Of a stretch of 7,132 bases of DNA, positions 1 to 6,184 are shown one piece after another. The stretch is from contig JABJCS010000621.1 in the NCBI GenBank assembly GCA_018665505.1, forward strand, positions 1 through 7,132, written 5' to 3'. The notes under the pieces are model-generated. The model was not told where the DNA came from, made no database searches, and was given only the letters and a program-made list of their open reading frames with translations. Position 1 is the first letter of the stretch. Every line of letters starts with the position of its first letter. This stretch comes from Alphaproteobacteria bacterium (GTDB lineage Bacteria > Pseudomonadota > Alphaproteobacteria > UBA8366). The position numbers were made by a program, and so were the translations under genes.

Positions 1-495
1 AACCGGCCGGACGATCCGGGTTACCGCAAGTTTCTAAGCCGCCTGTTCGATCCATTGAGTGCGCGGTTGCCACCAAACGCGCGCGGGCTTGATTTTGGCA
101 GCGGTCCGGGGCCAACCTTGTCCCGGATGTTTGCGGAAGCCGGGCACGAGGTGGCTCTCTACGATCCTTATTACGCGCCGGAAATATCTGTGCTTTCGAC
201 GCAATTTGATTTCATTACCATGAGCGAAGTTGTGGAACATCTGGCCGCTCCCGGAATGGAACTGGATCGTCTTTGGAATTGTCTCTCGCCGGGCGGTTGG
301 CTCGGAATTATGACCAAGCGGGTCCGCGATCCGCAGGCATTCCGGACGTGGCACTACATCACCGACCCGACCCATGTTAGCTATTTTTCCGAGGCGACAT
401 TCCAGTGGCTGGCCGCGAAGTGGTCCACTCGGCAATTACGGGCTGAATTATTTGTGGCGGGCGCGGATACGGTACTGATCGGAAAGATCGAATAA
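1..495 (+). CDS. Class I SAM-dependent methyltransferase (Methyltransf_23-like), 5' partial
   Basis: The reading frame is open from the first base of the window and stops at TAA 493-495, giving 164 visible residues. The N-terminus lies outside the window, so the TTG at 55 is not a real start. The SAM-binding core is clear. Motif I LDFGSGPG is at visible residues 30-37, the acidic strand-2 end YDP at 54-56, the SEVVEHL helix/strand at 75-81, and a LSPGGWLGI strand at about 95-103. A W-H-Y-x-x-D-P-T-H-V block follows at 118-126, as in the Methyltransf_23 group often annotated as ubiquinone-type or generic methylases. The enzyme should transfer a methyl group from SAM to an unidentified acceptor in the cytoplasm. 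The acceptor cannot be read from this sequence. The next gene starts 68 nt downstream on the same strand, so cotranscription is possible but not shown. The fold assignment is secure; the substrate is unknown. Confidence 0.9.
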   Translation, partial: NRPDDPGYRKFLSRLFDPLSARLPPNARGLDFGSGPGPTLSRMFAEAGHEVALYDPYYAPEISVLSTQFDFITMSEVVEHLAAPGMELDRLWNCLSPGGWLGIMTKRVRDPQAFRTWHYITDPTHVSYFSEATFQWLAAKWSTRQLRAELFVAGADTVLIGKIE

Positions 496-549
496 GCCTG
501 CGTTGCTGACCGGTCGGCGCGCTATATCTCAACCTGAAAGACAGTTGTG

Positions 550-555
550 AAGGAG
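550..555 (+). promoter_or_regulatory. Shine-Dalgarno site that sets the synthetase start
   Basis: AAGGAG lies 8 nt before the ATG at 564. A GTG in the same frame at 555 overlaps the last base of this site, so it cannot be the start it serves. This supports ATG 564. Confidence 0.75.
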
Positions 556-563
556 TGCAGGCG

Positions 564-2513
564 ATGACCGAAATTTCGAACATCAGGTGGCAGCCCGGTG
601 AAGCTTACGCGGACTGTGCGCTTGGGCGATTTCTCGCATTCTGCGAGGTCGCCGATATGCCTGCCTTGCACGCGAAAACAGCGGCGGACCCGGCATGGTT
701 TTGGGACGCGGCGATACGGTTCCTCGATGTGCAGTTTTATGAGCCCTATACCCAAGTACTGGATATGTCGGGCGGTATTCAGCATCCGAAATGGTGCCTG
801 AACGCCAAGACGAATTTAGTGCTCAACTGTCTCGATAAGCATCGCGGCACGCCGGTTTGGGATAAAACTTATCTGATTTGGGAAGGTGAGGACGGCGAGA
901 AACGCGAATTTACGTATGCGGAATTCGATGCGGAGGTTTGCCGTTTTGCGGGTGCATTGCGTGCACAAGGGATCGGTCGGGGCGATGTCGTCGCGACATA
1001 TATTCCGATGCTGCCGGAAGCGATGATCTCTCTTTTCGCAATACTGAAAATTGGGGCCATCGTGTTACCGCTCTTCTCCGGCTTCGGGCCGGAGCCGTTG
1101 CGTGTTCGCCTTGGAGATGGCGAAGCGCGTGCCGTCGTGACGGCGGATGGTGGGCCGCGTCGCAGTGTACCGTCGCCAATGAAGAGTATTCTGGACGAAG
1201 CGCTAGCCGATTGTCCGAGTGTCGAGCACGTTTTTGTCGTGCAACGGCTTGGCGGTGCGGTGGAATGCCCGATGACCCCGGGACGGGATCATTGGTGGCA
1301 CGAAGCGGTTGCGGATCAACCACGCGAGCTTGAGACCGAGCGGACCGATGCCGAGGAGATCGGGTTCCTGGTCTATACCTCCGGCACCACGGGAAAGCCC
1401 AAGGGCGTTTTGATGAGCCATGTGGGTGCGGTGACAAAGATCGCGCTCGATATCGGCGTGAGTTTTGATTTCGGTGAGAAGGACCGGATGGTCTGGATCA
1501 GCGACATGGGTTGGGTCGTCGGCGCGTTGACTGCGGTCTCTACCAGTTTCTTCGGCGGCAGCCTTTTGCTTGTTGAAGGGACGCCGGATTACCCTGACAC
1601 CACGCGCCATTGGCGGTTACTACAAGAAAACGAAGTCACCTTCTTAGGGATCGCGCCAACCACCGTGCGCGGCATGATGCGCTATGGCGACGAAGTCGAC
1701 GCTTTTGATTTCTCGAAGTTGCGGATGATCGCATCGACCGGCGAGCCATGGACTGATGCCGCTTGGCTTTGGCTATACGAGCGCGTCGGAGGCACGCGAG
1801 TGCCGATCATGAACTATACCGGGGGCACGGAATGCTTCGGCGGTATCGCCGGGAGCAATCTATTGGAGACGATCACGCCCGGCTCGTTCAATGGACCAAT
1901 GCCGGGGACAGGGGCCGCGATCTTGACCGAGGCCGGAGAGCCCACGAAGCCAGGCGAACTCGGCGAGTTGGTGATGACGCAACCGTCCATCGGCAATACC
2001 CGTAGCCTTTGGCGCGACGACGACCGTTATATGGAAAGTTATTGGTCGATGTTCGGGGACAAATGGCGCCAAGGCGATTGGGCGATGTATGACGAGGAGG
2101 GGTTCTGGTACGTCCTCGGTCGTTCCGACGACACACTCAATATTTCCGGCAAACGAACGGGACCGGCGGAAATTGAAGGAGCCCTCATGTCGACGGGCAG
2201 TATTTCTGAGGCGGCCGTGATCGGCGTGCCGGACGAAATCAAAGGCACGGCCCTGTGTTGCGTCTGCGTCCCGATGCCGGGCATCAATGACGACGAAGCG
2301 CTGCGGGGTAAACTGTCGGCAGCGGTAACGGATGCGCTCGGGCGGTCCTATCGGCCGCGCGATATCCTGTTTGTCTCGGATTTACCGAAGACCAGAAATA
2401 TGAAAATCATGCGACGCGTCGTCCGTTCTGTGGTGACGGGCGAGCCTGCGGGTGATCTATCTTCTTTAGTAAATCCGGAGTCAGTAGAAGAGTTAAAATC
2501 GGCTATTTCTTAA
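564..2513 (+). CDS. AMP-forming acyl-CoA synthetase, acetyl-CoA-synthetase-like (ANL superfamily)
   Basis: This 649-residue enzyme should activate a carboxylic acid with ATP to an acyl-adenylate and then form the acyl-CoA in the cytoplasm. All core motifs of the family are present. The P-loop VYTSGTTGKPKG is at residues 270-281, the aromatic/GTE motif NYTGGTE at 417-423, the hinge region GRSDDTLNISGKR at 519-531, and the C-terminal LPKTRNMKIMRR holds the catalytic lysine K614, the residue regulated by acetylation in acetyl-CoA synthetases. The length matches acetyl-CoA synthetase (about 650). The N-terminal half (FYEP, HPKWCLNA) and the D-M-G-W-V segment resemble Acs and plant-type AAE enzymes more than fatty-acyl ligases. 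The Acs pocket residue Trp414, within DTWWQTE, aligns by eye with Gly420 here, so the pocket is probably wider and acetate may not be the main substrate. I therefore give no acs symbol. ATG 564 is chosen because of AAGGAG 8 nt upstream. The family call is very secure; the substrate is uncertain. Confidence 0.95.
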   Translation: MTEISNIRWQPGEAYADCALGRFLAFCEVADMPALHAKTAADPAWFWDAAIRFLDVQFYEPYTQVLDMSGGIQHPKWCLNAKTNLVLNCLDKHRGTPVWDKTYLIWEGEDGEKREFTYAEFDAEVCRFAGALRAQGIGRGDVVATYIPMLPEAMISLFAILKIGAIVLPLFSGFGPEPLRVRLGDGEARAVVTADGGPRRSVPSPMKSILDEALADCPSVEHVFVVQRLGGAVECPMTPGRDHWWHEAVADQPRELETERTDAEEIGFLVYTSGTTGKPKGVLMSHVGAVTKIALDIGVSFDFGEKDRMVWISDMGWVVGALTAVSTSFFGGSLLLVEGTPDYPDTTRHWRLLQENEVTFLGIAPTTVRGMMRYGDEVDAFDFSKLRMIASTGEPWTDAAWLWLYERVGGTRVPIMNYTGGTECFGGIAGSNLLETITPGSFNGPMPGTGAAILTEAGEPTKPGELGELVMTQPSIGNTRSLWRDDDRYMESYWSMFGDKWRQGDWAMYDEEGFWYVLGRSDDTLNISGKRTGPAEIEGALMSTGSISEAAVIGVPDEIKGTALCCVCVPMPGINDDEALRGKLSAAVTDALGRSYRPRDILFVSDLPKTRNMKIMRRVVRSVVTGEPAGDLSSLVNPESVEELKSAIS

Positions 2514-2600
2514 ATAATTATATTAATAATCAATATTAACACTATCCGATATTGTATTTCCAATATGATTTACTGCCAATCTGCTCATTTCGGATAGTAT
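2480..2600. other. A+T-rich convergent junction
   Basis: The synthetase (ending 2513) and the minus-strand exported-protein gene (ending 2523) converge with only 9 nt between their stop codons. The junction and about 30-70 nt on either side are strikingly A+T-rich compared with the flanking coding sequence. The only pairing I see is an all-A/T TTAATA/TATTAA match near 2523-2540, too weak to call a rho-independent terminator. Transcription from either side must end inside or beyond the opposite gene, or be stopped by another mechanism. Confidence 0.4.
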
Positions 2601-3095
2601 ATGGGATCGATTACTTCTGCGGTTCGCACCCAGGACCCGGGCGCTCCAAAGCGGCGGTTCACCCGGACGATAGAGTTCAAAAGTCATGATTAGTTTGTTT
2701 TTCGATCTGCTGGAAGACTCGCGGCGGAAGCGCATTGTCATTTGCAAATTGGATGAACCGCTGGTCCCCGTTCGGCCCGCGATTGAAAAATTCGGATCCT
2801 TGAGAGACGAGATCACACCAGTGACTTGAAAACCGTATCGCAGAATTAATTCTCCTCGCGGGGCAGCCTTTAAGGCCTTGTCGGCTAAAAATCGTTCAAG
2901 CGCCGGCGCGATATCCTGATACTCTGGCCGGTCTTCCAGCGATCGCAGTTCAATCGTGGTACCAGGCGCAATCGCGACATTGCCGCGCGATACTATTTCC
3001 ACCATCTCGGCTTGAGCGGGAGCCCAATGTGCGGCGACCAGGGTGAAACAGATGAACAAAGATAAGATATGATATCTGTTGCGCGCACCATTCAT
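2523..3095 (-). CDS. Exported protein of unknown function with signal peptide
   Basis: This gene encodes 190 residues. The N-terminus is a classical Sec signal peptide: basic MNGARNR, a hydrophobic core ILSLFICFTLVAA, and a probable signal peptidase I site AQA|EM after residue 29. The mature part of about 160 residues has no cysteine and no lipobox. It reads as mixed alpha/beta: a helix around residues 63-76 (IAPALERFLADKAL), a strand GELILRYGFQV at 81-91, a Gly/Ser-rich stretch at 107-116, a strand LIMTFELY, then PPLWSARVLGA. This order vaguely recalls DUF4136-type envelope proteins, but I would not assign it. ATG 3095 is chosen over TTG 3122 because it places the signal peptide at the start and has a GGGAAG site 7 nt upstream; the TTG would add nine residues overlapping the upstream gene. 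It starts 4 nt after the stop of the upstream membrane-protein gene, so the two are probably translated from one message and may act together in the periplasm. Confidence 0.82.
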   Translation of the reverse strand: MNGARNRYHILSLFICFTLVAAHWAPAQAEMVEIVSRGNVAIAPGTTIELRSLEDRPEYQDIAPALERFLADKALKAAPRGELILRYGFQVTGVISSLKDPNFSIAGRTGTSGSSNLQMTMRFRRESSSRSKNKLIMTFELYRPGEPPLWSARVLGANRRSNRSHILSEMSRLAVNHIGNTISDSVNIDY

Positions 3096-3099
3096 CTGA

Positions 3100-3651
3100 T
3101 TACTTCCCGCATTTCGAACCAAACTTGTTCTTCACATCACGTACGAATGCACCGCTTTGAAAGCGAAACGAGGGGAACAGACGGACCATCATGGCGGTGA
3201 CCAACATGGCATCATTTTCCACCGTTCGCGCTTGTCCGAGAGCGAGGCGTTTCACAGCGACGGCACTCCACTTCTCTAGACCGGTTTCGTCGAGGCCCTT
3301 TTTCGAAAATATCAACGTCTTATCTTCGCGCCCCATACGATCATTCGTCTCCGACAGGTAGCGGGCATCAAATTGAACACGCAGCGCCTCGCAATCCCAA
3401 GTTAGATTGGAGATGTCGTATTTGCGATAGAGGTCTTCACCCTTCAGATAACTGGAAAACTCGTCTAGAGACGTGATCTGGTGGTTGCCGTAAGTCCAAT
3501 AAAACCCGGTCCACGCAATGCCGCCTAACGCGACGGCGGACATCAGGGCACGAATGCGGTCGCGCGGAAGAATGCGTGACTTTCCATGGCGATTAATGGC
3601 TTCCCGCTCGCGTCGGCGCCACCATCCGAATTGTTTTGGTCCCGTGGACAT
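3100..3651 (-). CDS. Single-pass membrane-anchored protein of unknown function
   Basis: This gene encodes 183 residues. A strongly basic N-terminus (WWRRREREAINRHGKSR, residues 10-26) is followed by one hydrophobic segment at about 33-53 (IRALMSAVALGGIAWTGFYW). By the positive-inside rule the remaining 130 residues should face the periplasm. That domain contains two cysteines, Cys87 (WDCEAL) and Cys181 (SKCGK at the C-terminus), which could form a disulfide bond. I recognise no family. ATG 3651 has an AGGAAG Shine-Dalgarno site 7 nt upstream, which supports the start. The gene precedes the signal-peptide protein by 4 nt, forming a probable two-gene envelope operon, and it is divergent from the M81-family gene at 3731. 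The reading frame and topology are well supported; the function is unknown. Confidence 0.82.
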   Translation of the reverse strand: MSTGPKQFGWWRRREREAINRHGKSRILPRDRIRALMSAVALGGIAWTGFYWTYGNHQITSLDEFSSYLKGEDLYRKYDISNLTWDCEALRVQFDARYLSETNDRMGREDKTLIFSKKGLDETGLEKWSAVAVKRLALGQARTVENDAMLVTAMMVRLFPSFRFQSGAFVRDVKNKFGSKCGK

Positions 3652-3730
3652 GCACTATCTTCCTATTCAAGGTTAACGCGACGCAAGAGCCACGCCAGTA
3701 ATTTACCCGGTAATTTGAGAGGGGAGCCAC
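3652..3730. promoter_or_regulatory. Divergent intergenic region with a small palindrome
   Basis: This 79-nt gap separates the divergent envelope operon (minus) and the MlrC-type gene (plus), so promoters for both must lie in or overlap it. It contains the odd palindrome TTACCCGGTAA at 3703-3713. Two direct copies of GTAATTT, at 3698-3704 and 3710-3716, are spaced 12 nt apart. The GAGGGGAG ribosome-binding site of the plus-strand gene is at its right end. I could not find a convincing -35/-10 pair on either strand. A regulator site is possible but is inference. Confidence 0.35.
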
Positions 3731-5257
3731 ATGTTGAACGGACCGAAAATCGCCATTCTTGGTATTCATTTGGAGAGCAATCGGTTTGCACCGTCAGTGT
3801 GTCGCCCGGATTTTGAGGAGAAATGCTTGGTGTACGGGGAGGACTTATTGACGGATTCGCGGGGGCCTCATCCGCGTGCTTGCGGAACGCTCAGCGGGTT
3901 TGTGCGGGAGATGGACAAGATCGGCGATTGGACACCTGCTCCTCTCGTCTATGCGGATGTCGGTGCGGCCGGCCCTATCGAGCACGAATTTTTTCTGGAA
4001 CTTAAAGAAGAGATGCGAAGCCGGTTGCTGGCGGCGATGCCGGTCGATGGTGTCTATTTCCCCGAACACGGAGCGGCCGTGTCCACGGGACATCCGGACC
4101 CAGACGGCGAGTTGTATGAGATGGCGCGCGAGATTGTTGGGCCCGATGTGCCGATCGTCTCGGCCCTCGATTTGCACGCGATCGTCTCGGAGAAGATGGT
4201 CGAGATGACCGACGTGATGATCTCATACCGCACCAATCCGCATGTCGATCAGATGGAGCGCGGAGCGGAATGTGCCCATGTTCTGCGTGAATTATTGGAC
4301 GGCGTGAAACCCGCAGTCGCGTTTATCCGCCTGCCCATCGTGGCACCGCAAGTAAAGCAACTTACGGCGGACGGGCTCTATGCCGAAGTCATTAAGTACG
4401 GTCAGACGCAGATCGACGACACAGTCATGAATGTCTCTATCCTGGGGGGATTTACGTATGGCGACACGCCCTTTAACGGCATGAGTTTTTTGGTGACCAC
4501 GCGCGGCGACGAAGCGCGGGCGCAATCGCTGTGCCGCGCGCTGGCAGAACAGGTATGGCGGGAGCGCGAGCGACTATTGCCGGAGTTGACGCCGTTGGAG
4601 GATTGCATCGCCCTGGCTGTGGCCCAAGGGGAAGATCCGTCCCGGGAACGCGTCATCATTGCAGATGTCGCGGACAATCCTGGCGGCGGCGGGCGCGGCA
4701 ATACGGCATGGCTGCTGAAAGGCTTGTATGAAGCCGGTGCAAAAGGCGCGATCCTGGGCGTTTTCTTCGACGTGCCGTTGGCCGCAGAGGCACATGAGAA
4801 GGGCGTCGGAGCGACGTTTAGGGCACGATTTAATCGAGCGGAGACCGATCAATATTCCGAAAGTTTTGAAGCGGAGGCGGAAGTTCTTCATGTCTCAGAC
4901 GGTCAAATTATCGGTCGCGATCCCGGGTCTCGTGCCGGCATGGCCGTCGACCTCGGGCCGACGGCGGTCCTACGTATCGGTACTGTGACGGTCGTTGTGA
5001 TCTCGATCCGCCAGCAATGTATCGATCCCGGTTATTTCGAAGCTTTCGGGATCGATGTCGAAGGTGCGCGAACAACAATTGTTAAATCACGCGGACATTT
5101 TCGCGCTGGGTTCTCTGTCTATTTCAGGTCGGATCAGGTGATCGAGTGCGATGCGCCGGGGCTGACGTCCCCCAATCTCGCGAATTTCGATTGGCAAGGT
5201 TTTAAACGGCCAATTTATCCATTGGATATGGAAACAGAATGGGTCGCTCCGGATTGA
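3731..5257 (+). CDS. M81-family metalloprotein, MlrC-like (microcystinase C / DUF1485)
   Basis: This is a complete 508-residue protein of the M81 family, named after MlrC, which degrades linearised microcystin products in Sphingomonas. Most family members have no known substrate, and a role in toxin breakdown should not be assumed here. The N-terminal domain carries the family signatures: GIHLESNRF (residues 11-19, in place of the usual HETNTF), PEHGAAVS around 111-118, SALDLHAIVS around 144-153 and YRTNPHVD around 166-173. Glu15, His113, Asp147, His149 and His171 match in order the zinc ligands I recall for MlrC, and the last four also match in spacing. The C-terminal domain has ADVADNPGGGGRGN, with the Asp-Asn-Pro-Gly motif starting at Asp315. 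GAGGGGAG ends 5 nt before ATG 3731 and supports the start. It stands alone on its strand between divergent and convergent neighbours. The family call is secure; substrate and true peptidase activity are unknown. Confidence 0.95.
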   Translation: MLNGPKIAILGIHLESNRFAPSVCRPDFEEKCLVYGEDLLTDSRGPHPRACGTLSGFVREMDKIGDWTPAPLVYADVGAAGPIEHEFFLELKEEMRSRLLAAMPVDGVYFPEHGAAVSTGHPDPDGELYEMAREIVGPDVPIVSALDLHAIVSEKMVEMTDVMISYRTNPHVDQMERGAECAHVLRELLDGVKPAVAFIRLPIVAPQVKQLTADGLYAEVIKYGQTQIDDTVMNVSILGGFTYGDTPFNGMSFLVTTRGDEARAQSLCRALAEQVWRERERLLPELTPLEDCIALAVAQGEDPSRERVIIADVADNPGGGGRGNTAWLLKGLYEAGAKGAILGVFFDVPLAAEAHEKGVGATFRARFNRAETDQYSESFEAEAEVLHVSDGQIIGRDPGSRAGMAVDLGPTAVLRIGTVTVVVISIRQQCIDPGYFEAFGIDVEGARTTIVKSRGHFRAGFSVYFRSDQVIECDAPGLTSPNLANFDWQGFKRPIYPLDMETEWVAPD

Positions 5258-5270
5258 TGAGCGAATTCTC

Positions 5271-5615
5271 TCAACCCATCCATTTCGGCCAATGGACGCC
5301 CAACAACCGCGCCAGTCTCATGCGATCTTCCCTGGTGTCGAAGCGGACCCGAAATTTGCCCCATTTGCGCAATTCGGCGGGATCGTCGGGGAGATTTATT
5401 TCGAACGCACTTGCACAATGTTCCTGGAGCCATTCGCGTAATTTTTCGACCGCTTCCGGGTTCGTATATCGAACCGAATAATAGATACCGCGTCGGTCTT
5501 CATCGTCTCGGCGATCTTGGCCCGTACGTCGTTCCGCCCATTTTGCGTCATCGGCGTCGCTACGCCGCTCCCTACCTTCGCGGCGTTCTTCGTCAGTCGG
5601 ATCGTTTTCGCCCAT
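5271..5615 (-). CDS. Small charged protein with two RRxGxxRR motifs, function unknown
   Basis: This gene encodes 114 residues with no signal peptide or membrane segment, so it is probably cytoplasmic. The N-terminal 43 residues are almost entirely charged and contain RREGRERR at 11-18 and RRTGQDRR at 29-36, followed by DRRG at 40-43. Arg-rich segments of this kind often sit at the N-terminus of small alphaproteobacterial signalling or PilZ-type proteins, but no PilZ core is seen. The rest (residues 44-114) looks like a compact alpha/beta domain: strand YYSVRY, helix PEAVEKLREWLQEH, strand SAFEINL, strand GKFRVRFDT, helix REDRMRLARLLG. ATG 5615 is preceded by AGGAG with an 11-nt spacer, a little long. 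The gene converges with the MlrC-type gene, with 13 nt between stops. It lies 137 nt downstream of the STAS reading frame on the same strand. I do not recognise the family. Confidence 0.78.
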   Translation of the reverse strand: MGENDPTDEERREGRERRSDADDAKWAERRTGQDRRDDEDRRGIYYSVRYTNPEAVEKLREWLQEHCASAFEINLPDDPAELRKWGKFRVRFDTREDRMRLARLLGVHWPKWMG

Positions 5616-5752
5616 GGCTTAAATAACTCCTGCGATATTCTTCAGAATGTCTGATGAAAGAGGGGAGTCGGTCAACCTAAGATATTCGATAACGGACAGT
5701 AAGTTTGTAATGGACCGGTAACCGCTTGTGCGAAGAGTACCAGATTATCTGA
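5616..5752. other. Intergenic region between the RR-motif gene and the STAS gene
   Basis: This 137-nt gap holds the ribosome-binding site of the RR-motif gene (CTCCT on the + strand at 5627-5631). It also has a short odd palindrome, CAGATTATCTG at 5741-5751, just past the STAS stop codon. A TTGACC hexamer is readable on the minus strand, but it has no acceptable -10 at the usual distance. I see no gene, no hairpin followed by a U-run, and no RNA gene in it. Confidence 0.4.
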
Positions 5753-6066
5753 TTAGGTTTGATCGGCGTATGGGATGAATTGCTCGAATTGTACCAAGGA
5801 TAGTATTCGGTATACGGGACTATCCGGGGGGAGACGCAATTCTGTGCGGCGGCCCTGAGCTTGCGAGCGCTTGTTGGCTTGTATTAATAACCCCATGCCG
5901 GAAGAATCGATATGTTCGAGATTTTCCAAGTTAAATATCTGGGTCTGATTTTGGCGAATTTAAGGTCATCGATCATCGTCCGAAATTCCCTCATATCATC
6001 CAGCGTTAACTGGCCACGTAACTTAATTTCAATTTTGTTCGGCCCTGGTTCGACGATAAATTCCAA
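5753..6066 (-). pseudogene. STAS-domain (anti-anti-sigma-type) protein, interrupted by a frameshift
   Basis: From TTG 6066 the frame encodes about 39 residues typical of the first half of a STAS domain (IEIKLRGQLTLDDMREF then MIDDLKFAK). It then runs into unrelated residues and a stop at 5884-5886. One base off, the second half follows intact: IFNLENLEHIDSSGMGLL, then LRLPPDSPVYRILSL, ending FIPYADQT with TAA at 5753-5755. Joined, they give about 104 residues, the normal size of a stand-alone STAS protein, with the conserved D-S-S-G phosphoacceptor motif. The frame switch must lie between about 5931 and 5959, because the second frame has a stop at 5960-5962. The four-T run (+ strand) at 5949-5952 is one candidate, and the boundary near 5938 is another. 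Such proteins bind anti-sigma factors or signalling partners and are switched by serine phosphorylation. The truncated first-frame product would lack that serine. It may be a recent pseudogene, a sequencing error, or recoding. Confidence 0.8.
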
Positions 6067-6073
6067 TTTCCAT

Positions 6074-6079
6074 CTCCTG
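6074..6079 (-). promoter_or_regulatory. Ribosome-binding site supporting the TTG start of the STAS gene
   Basis: On the minus strand CAGGAG is followed by the 7-nt spacer ATGGAAA and then TTG at 6066-6064, in frame with the STAS sequence. The ATG inside the spacer abuts the site and is in another frame that stops after about 14 codons, so the TTG is the better start. Confidence 0.55.
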
Positions 6080-6131
6080 AATGGGGTGATGCCAGATCAA
6101 GAAAGGTCCTATTTTGAATTACTTTTATTTT

Positions 6132-6148
6132 AATAATTAAAAATTATT
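6132..6148. repeat. A+T-only inverted repeat
   Basis: AATAATT and AATTATT form a perfect 7-bp inverted repeat around an AAA centre. In RNA it would be a weak hairpin. It overlaps the proposed -10 region of the STAS promoter, so it may simply reflect an easily melted A+T-rich tract. Confidence 0.4.
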
Positions 6149-6172
6149 TTCATTTTAAGGTGTATTTGTCAA
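6143..6172 (-). promoter_or_regulatory. Putative sigma-70-type promoter for the STAS gene
   Basis: On the minus strand a perfect TTGACA (+ strand 6167-6172) is followed after 18 nt by AATAAT (+ strand 6143-6148), a 5-of-6 match to the -10 consensus. Transcription would start near 6136, giving an untranslated leader of about 70 nt before TTG 6066. Position, strand and A+T content all fit, but only sequence similarity supports it. Confidence 0.5.
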
Positions 6173-6184
6173 AATTATACACCT
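6158..6184. repeat. Inverted repeat AGGTGTAT-N11-ATACACCT around the -35 box
   Basis: Two perfect 8-bp arms, 6158-6165 and 6177-6184, flank an 11-nt centre that contains the proposed TTGACA. This placement suits a dimeric repressor operator that would block the STAS promoter. It could also fold as a hairpin, but neither strand has a U-run directly after it, which argues against a terminator. Confidence 0.5.

Noticed and set aside
34..435. Minus-strand open frame of 133 codons opposite the methyltransferase
   Set aside because: It lies entirely antisense to a strongly recognisable methyltransferase and its translation shows no family motif.
508..515. Palindrome GACCGGTC between methyltransferase and synthetase
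   Set aside because: Eight base pairs of G+C-rich palindrome is easily expected by chance in this DNA, with no nearby promoter or partner site.
503..528. TTGCTG and TATATC as a promoter for the synthetase
   Set aside because: The spacer is only 14 nt and both hexamers are weak matches.
910..1437. Minus-strand open frame of 175 codons inside the synthetase gene
   Set aside because: Antisense to the conserved synthetase core; the Arg/Pro/His-rich composition is typical of shadow frames in G+C-rich DNA.
3876..4208. Out-of-frame + strand and opposite-strand open frames inside the M81 gene
   Set aside because: They overlap well-conserved M81 motifs, have biased Arg/Ser-rich translations and no credible ribosome-binding sites.
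5931..5959. Programmed -1 ribosomal frameshift in the STAS gene
   Set aside because: I find no slippery heptamer in the correct phase and no clear stimulatory hairpin; deletion or sequencing error is simpler, though not excluded.
5912..6133. Plus-strand open frame of 73 codons over the STAS gene
   Set aside because: The minus strand carries both halves of a STAS domain, so this frame is a shadow.
6158..6184. AGGTGTAT/ATACACCT as a rho-independent terminator
   Set aside because: Neither strand has a U-run directly after the second arm, and the centre holds a consensus -35 box, so a regulatory site fits better.
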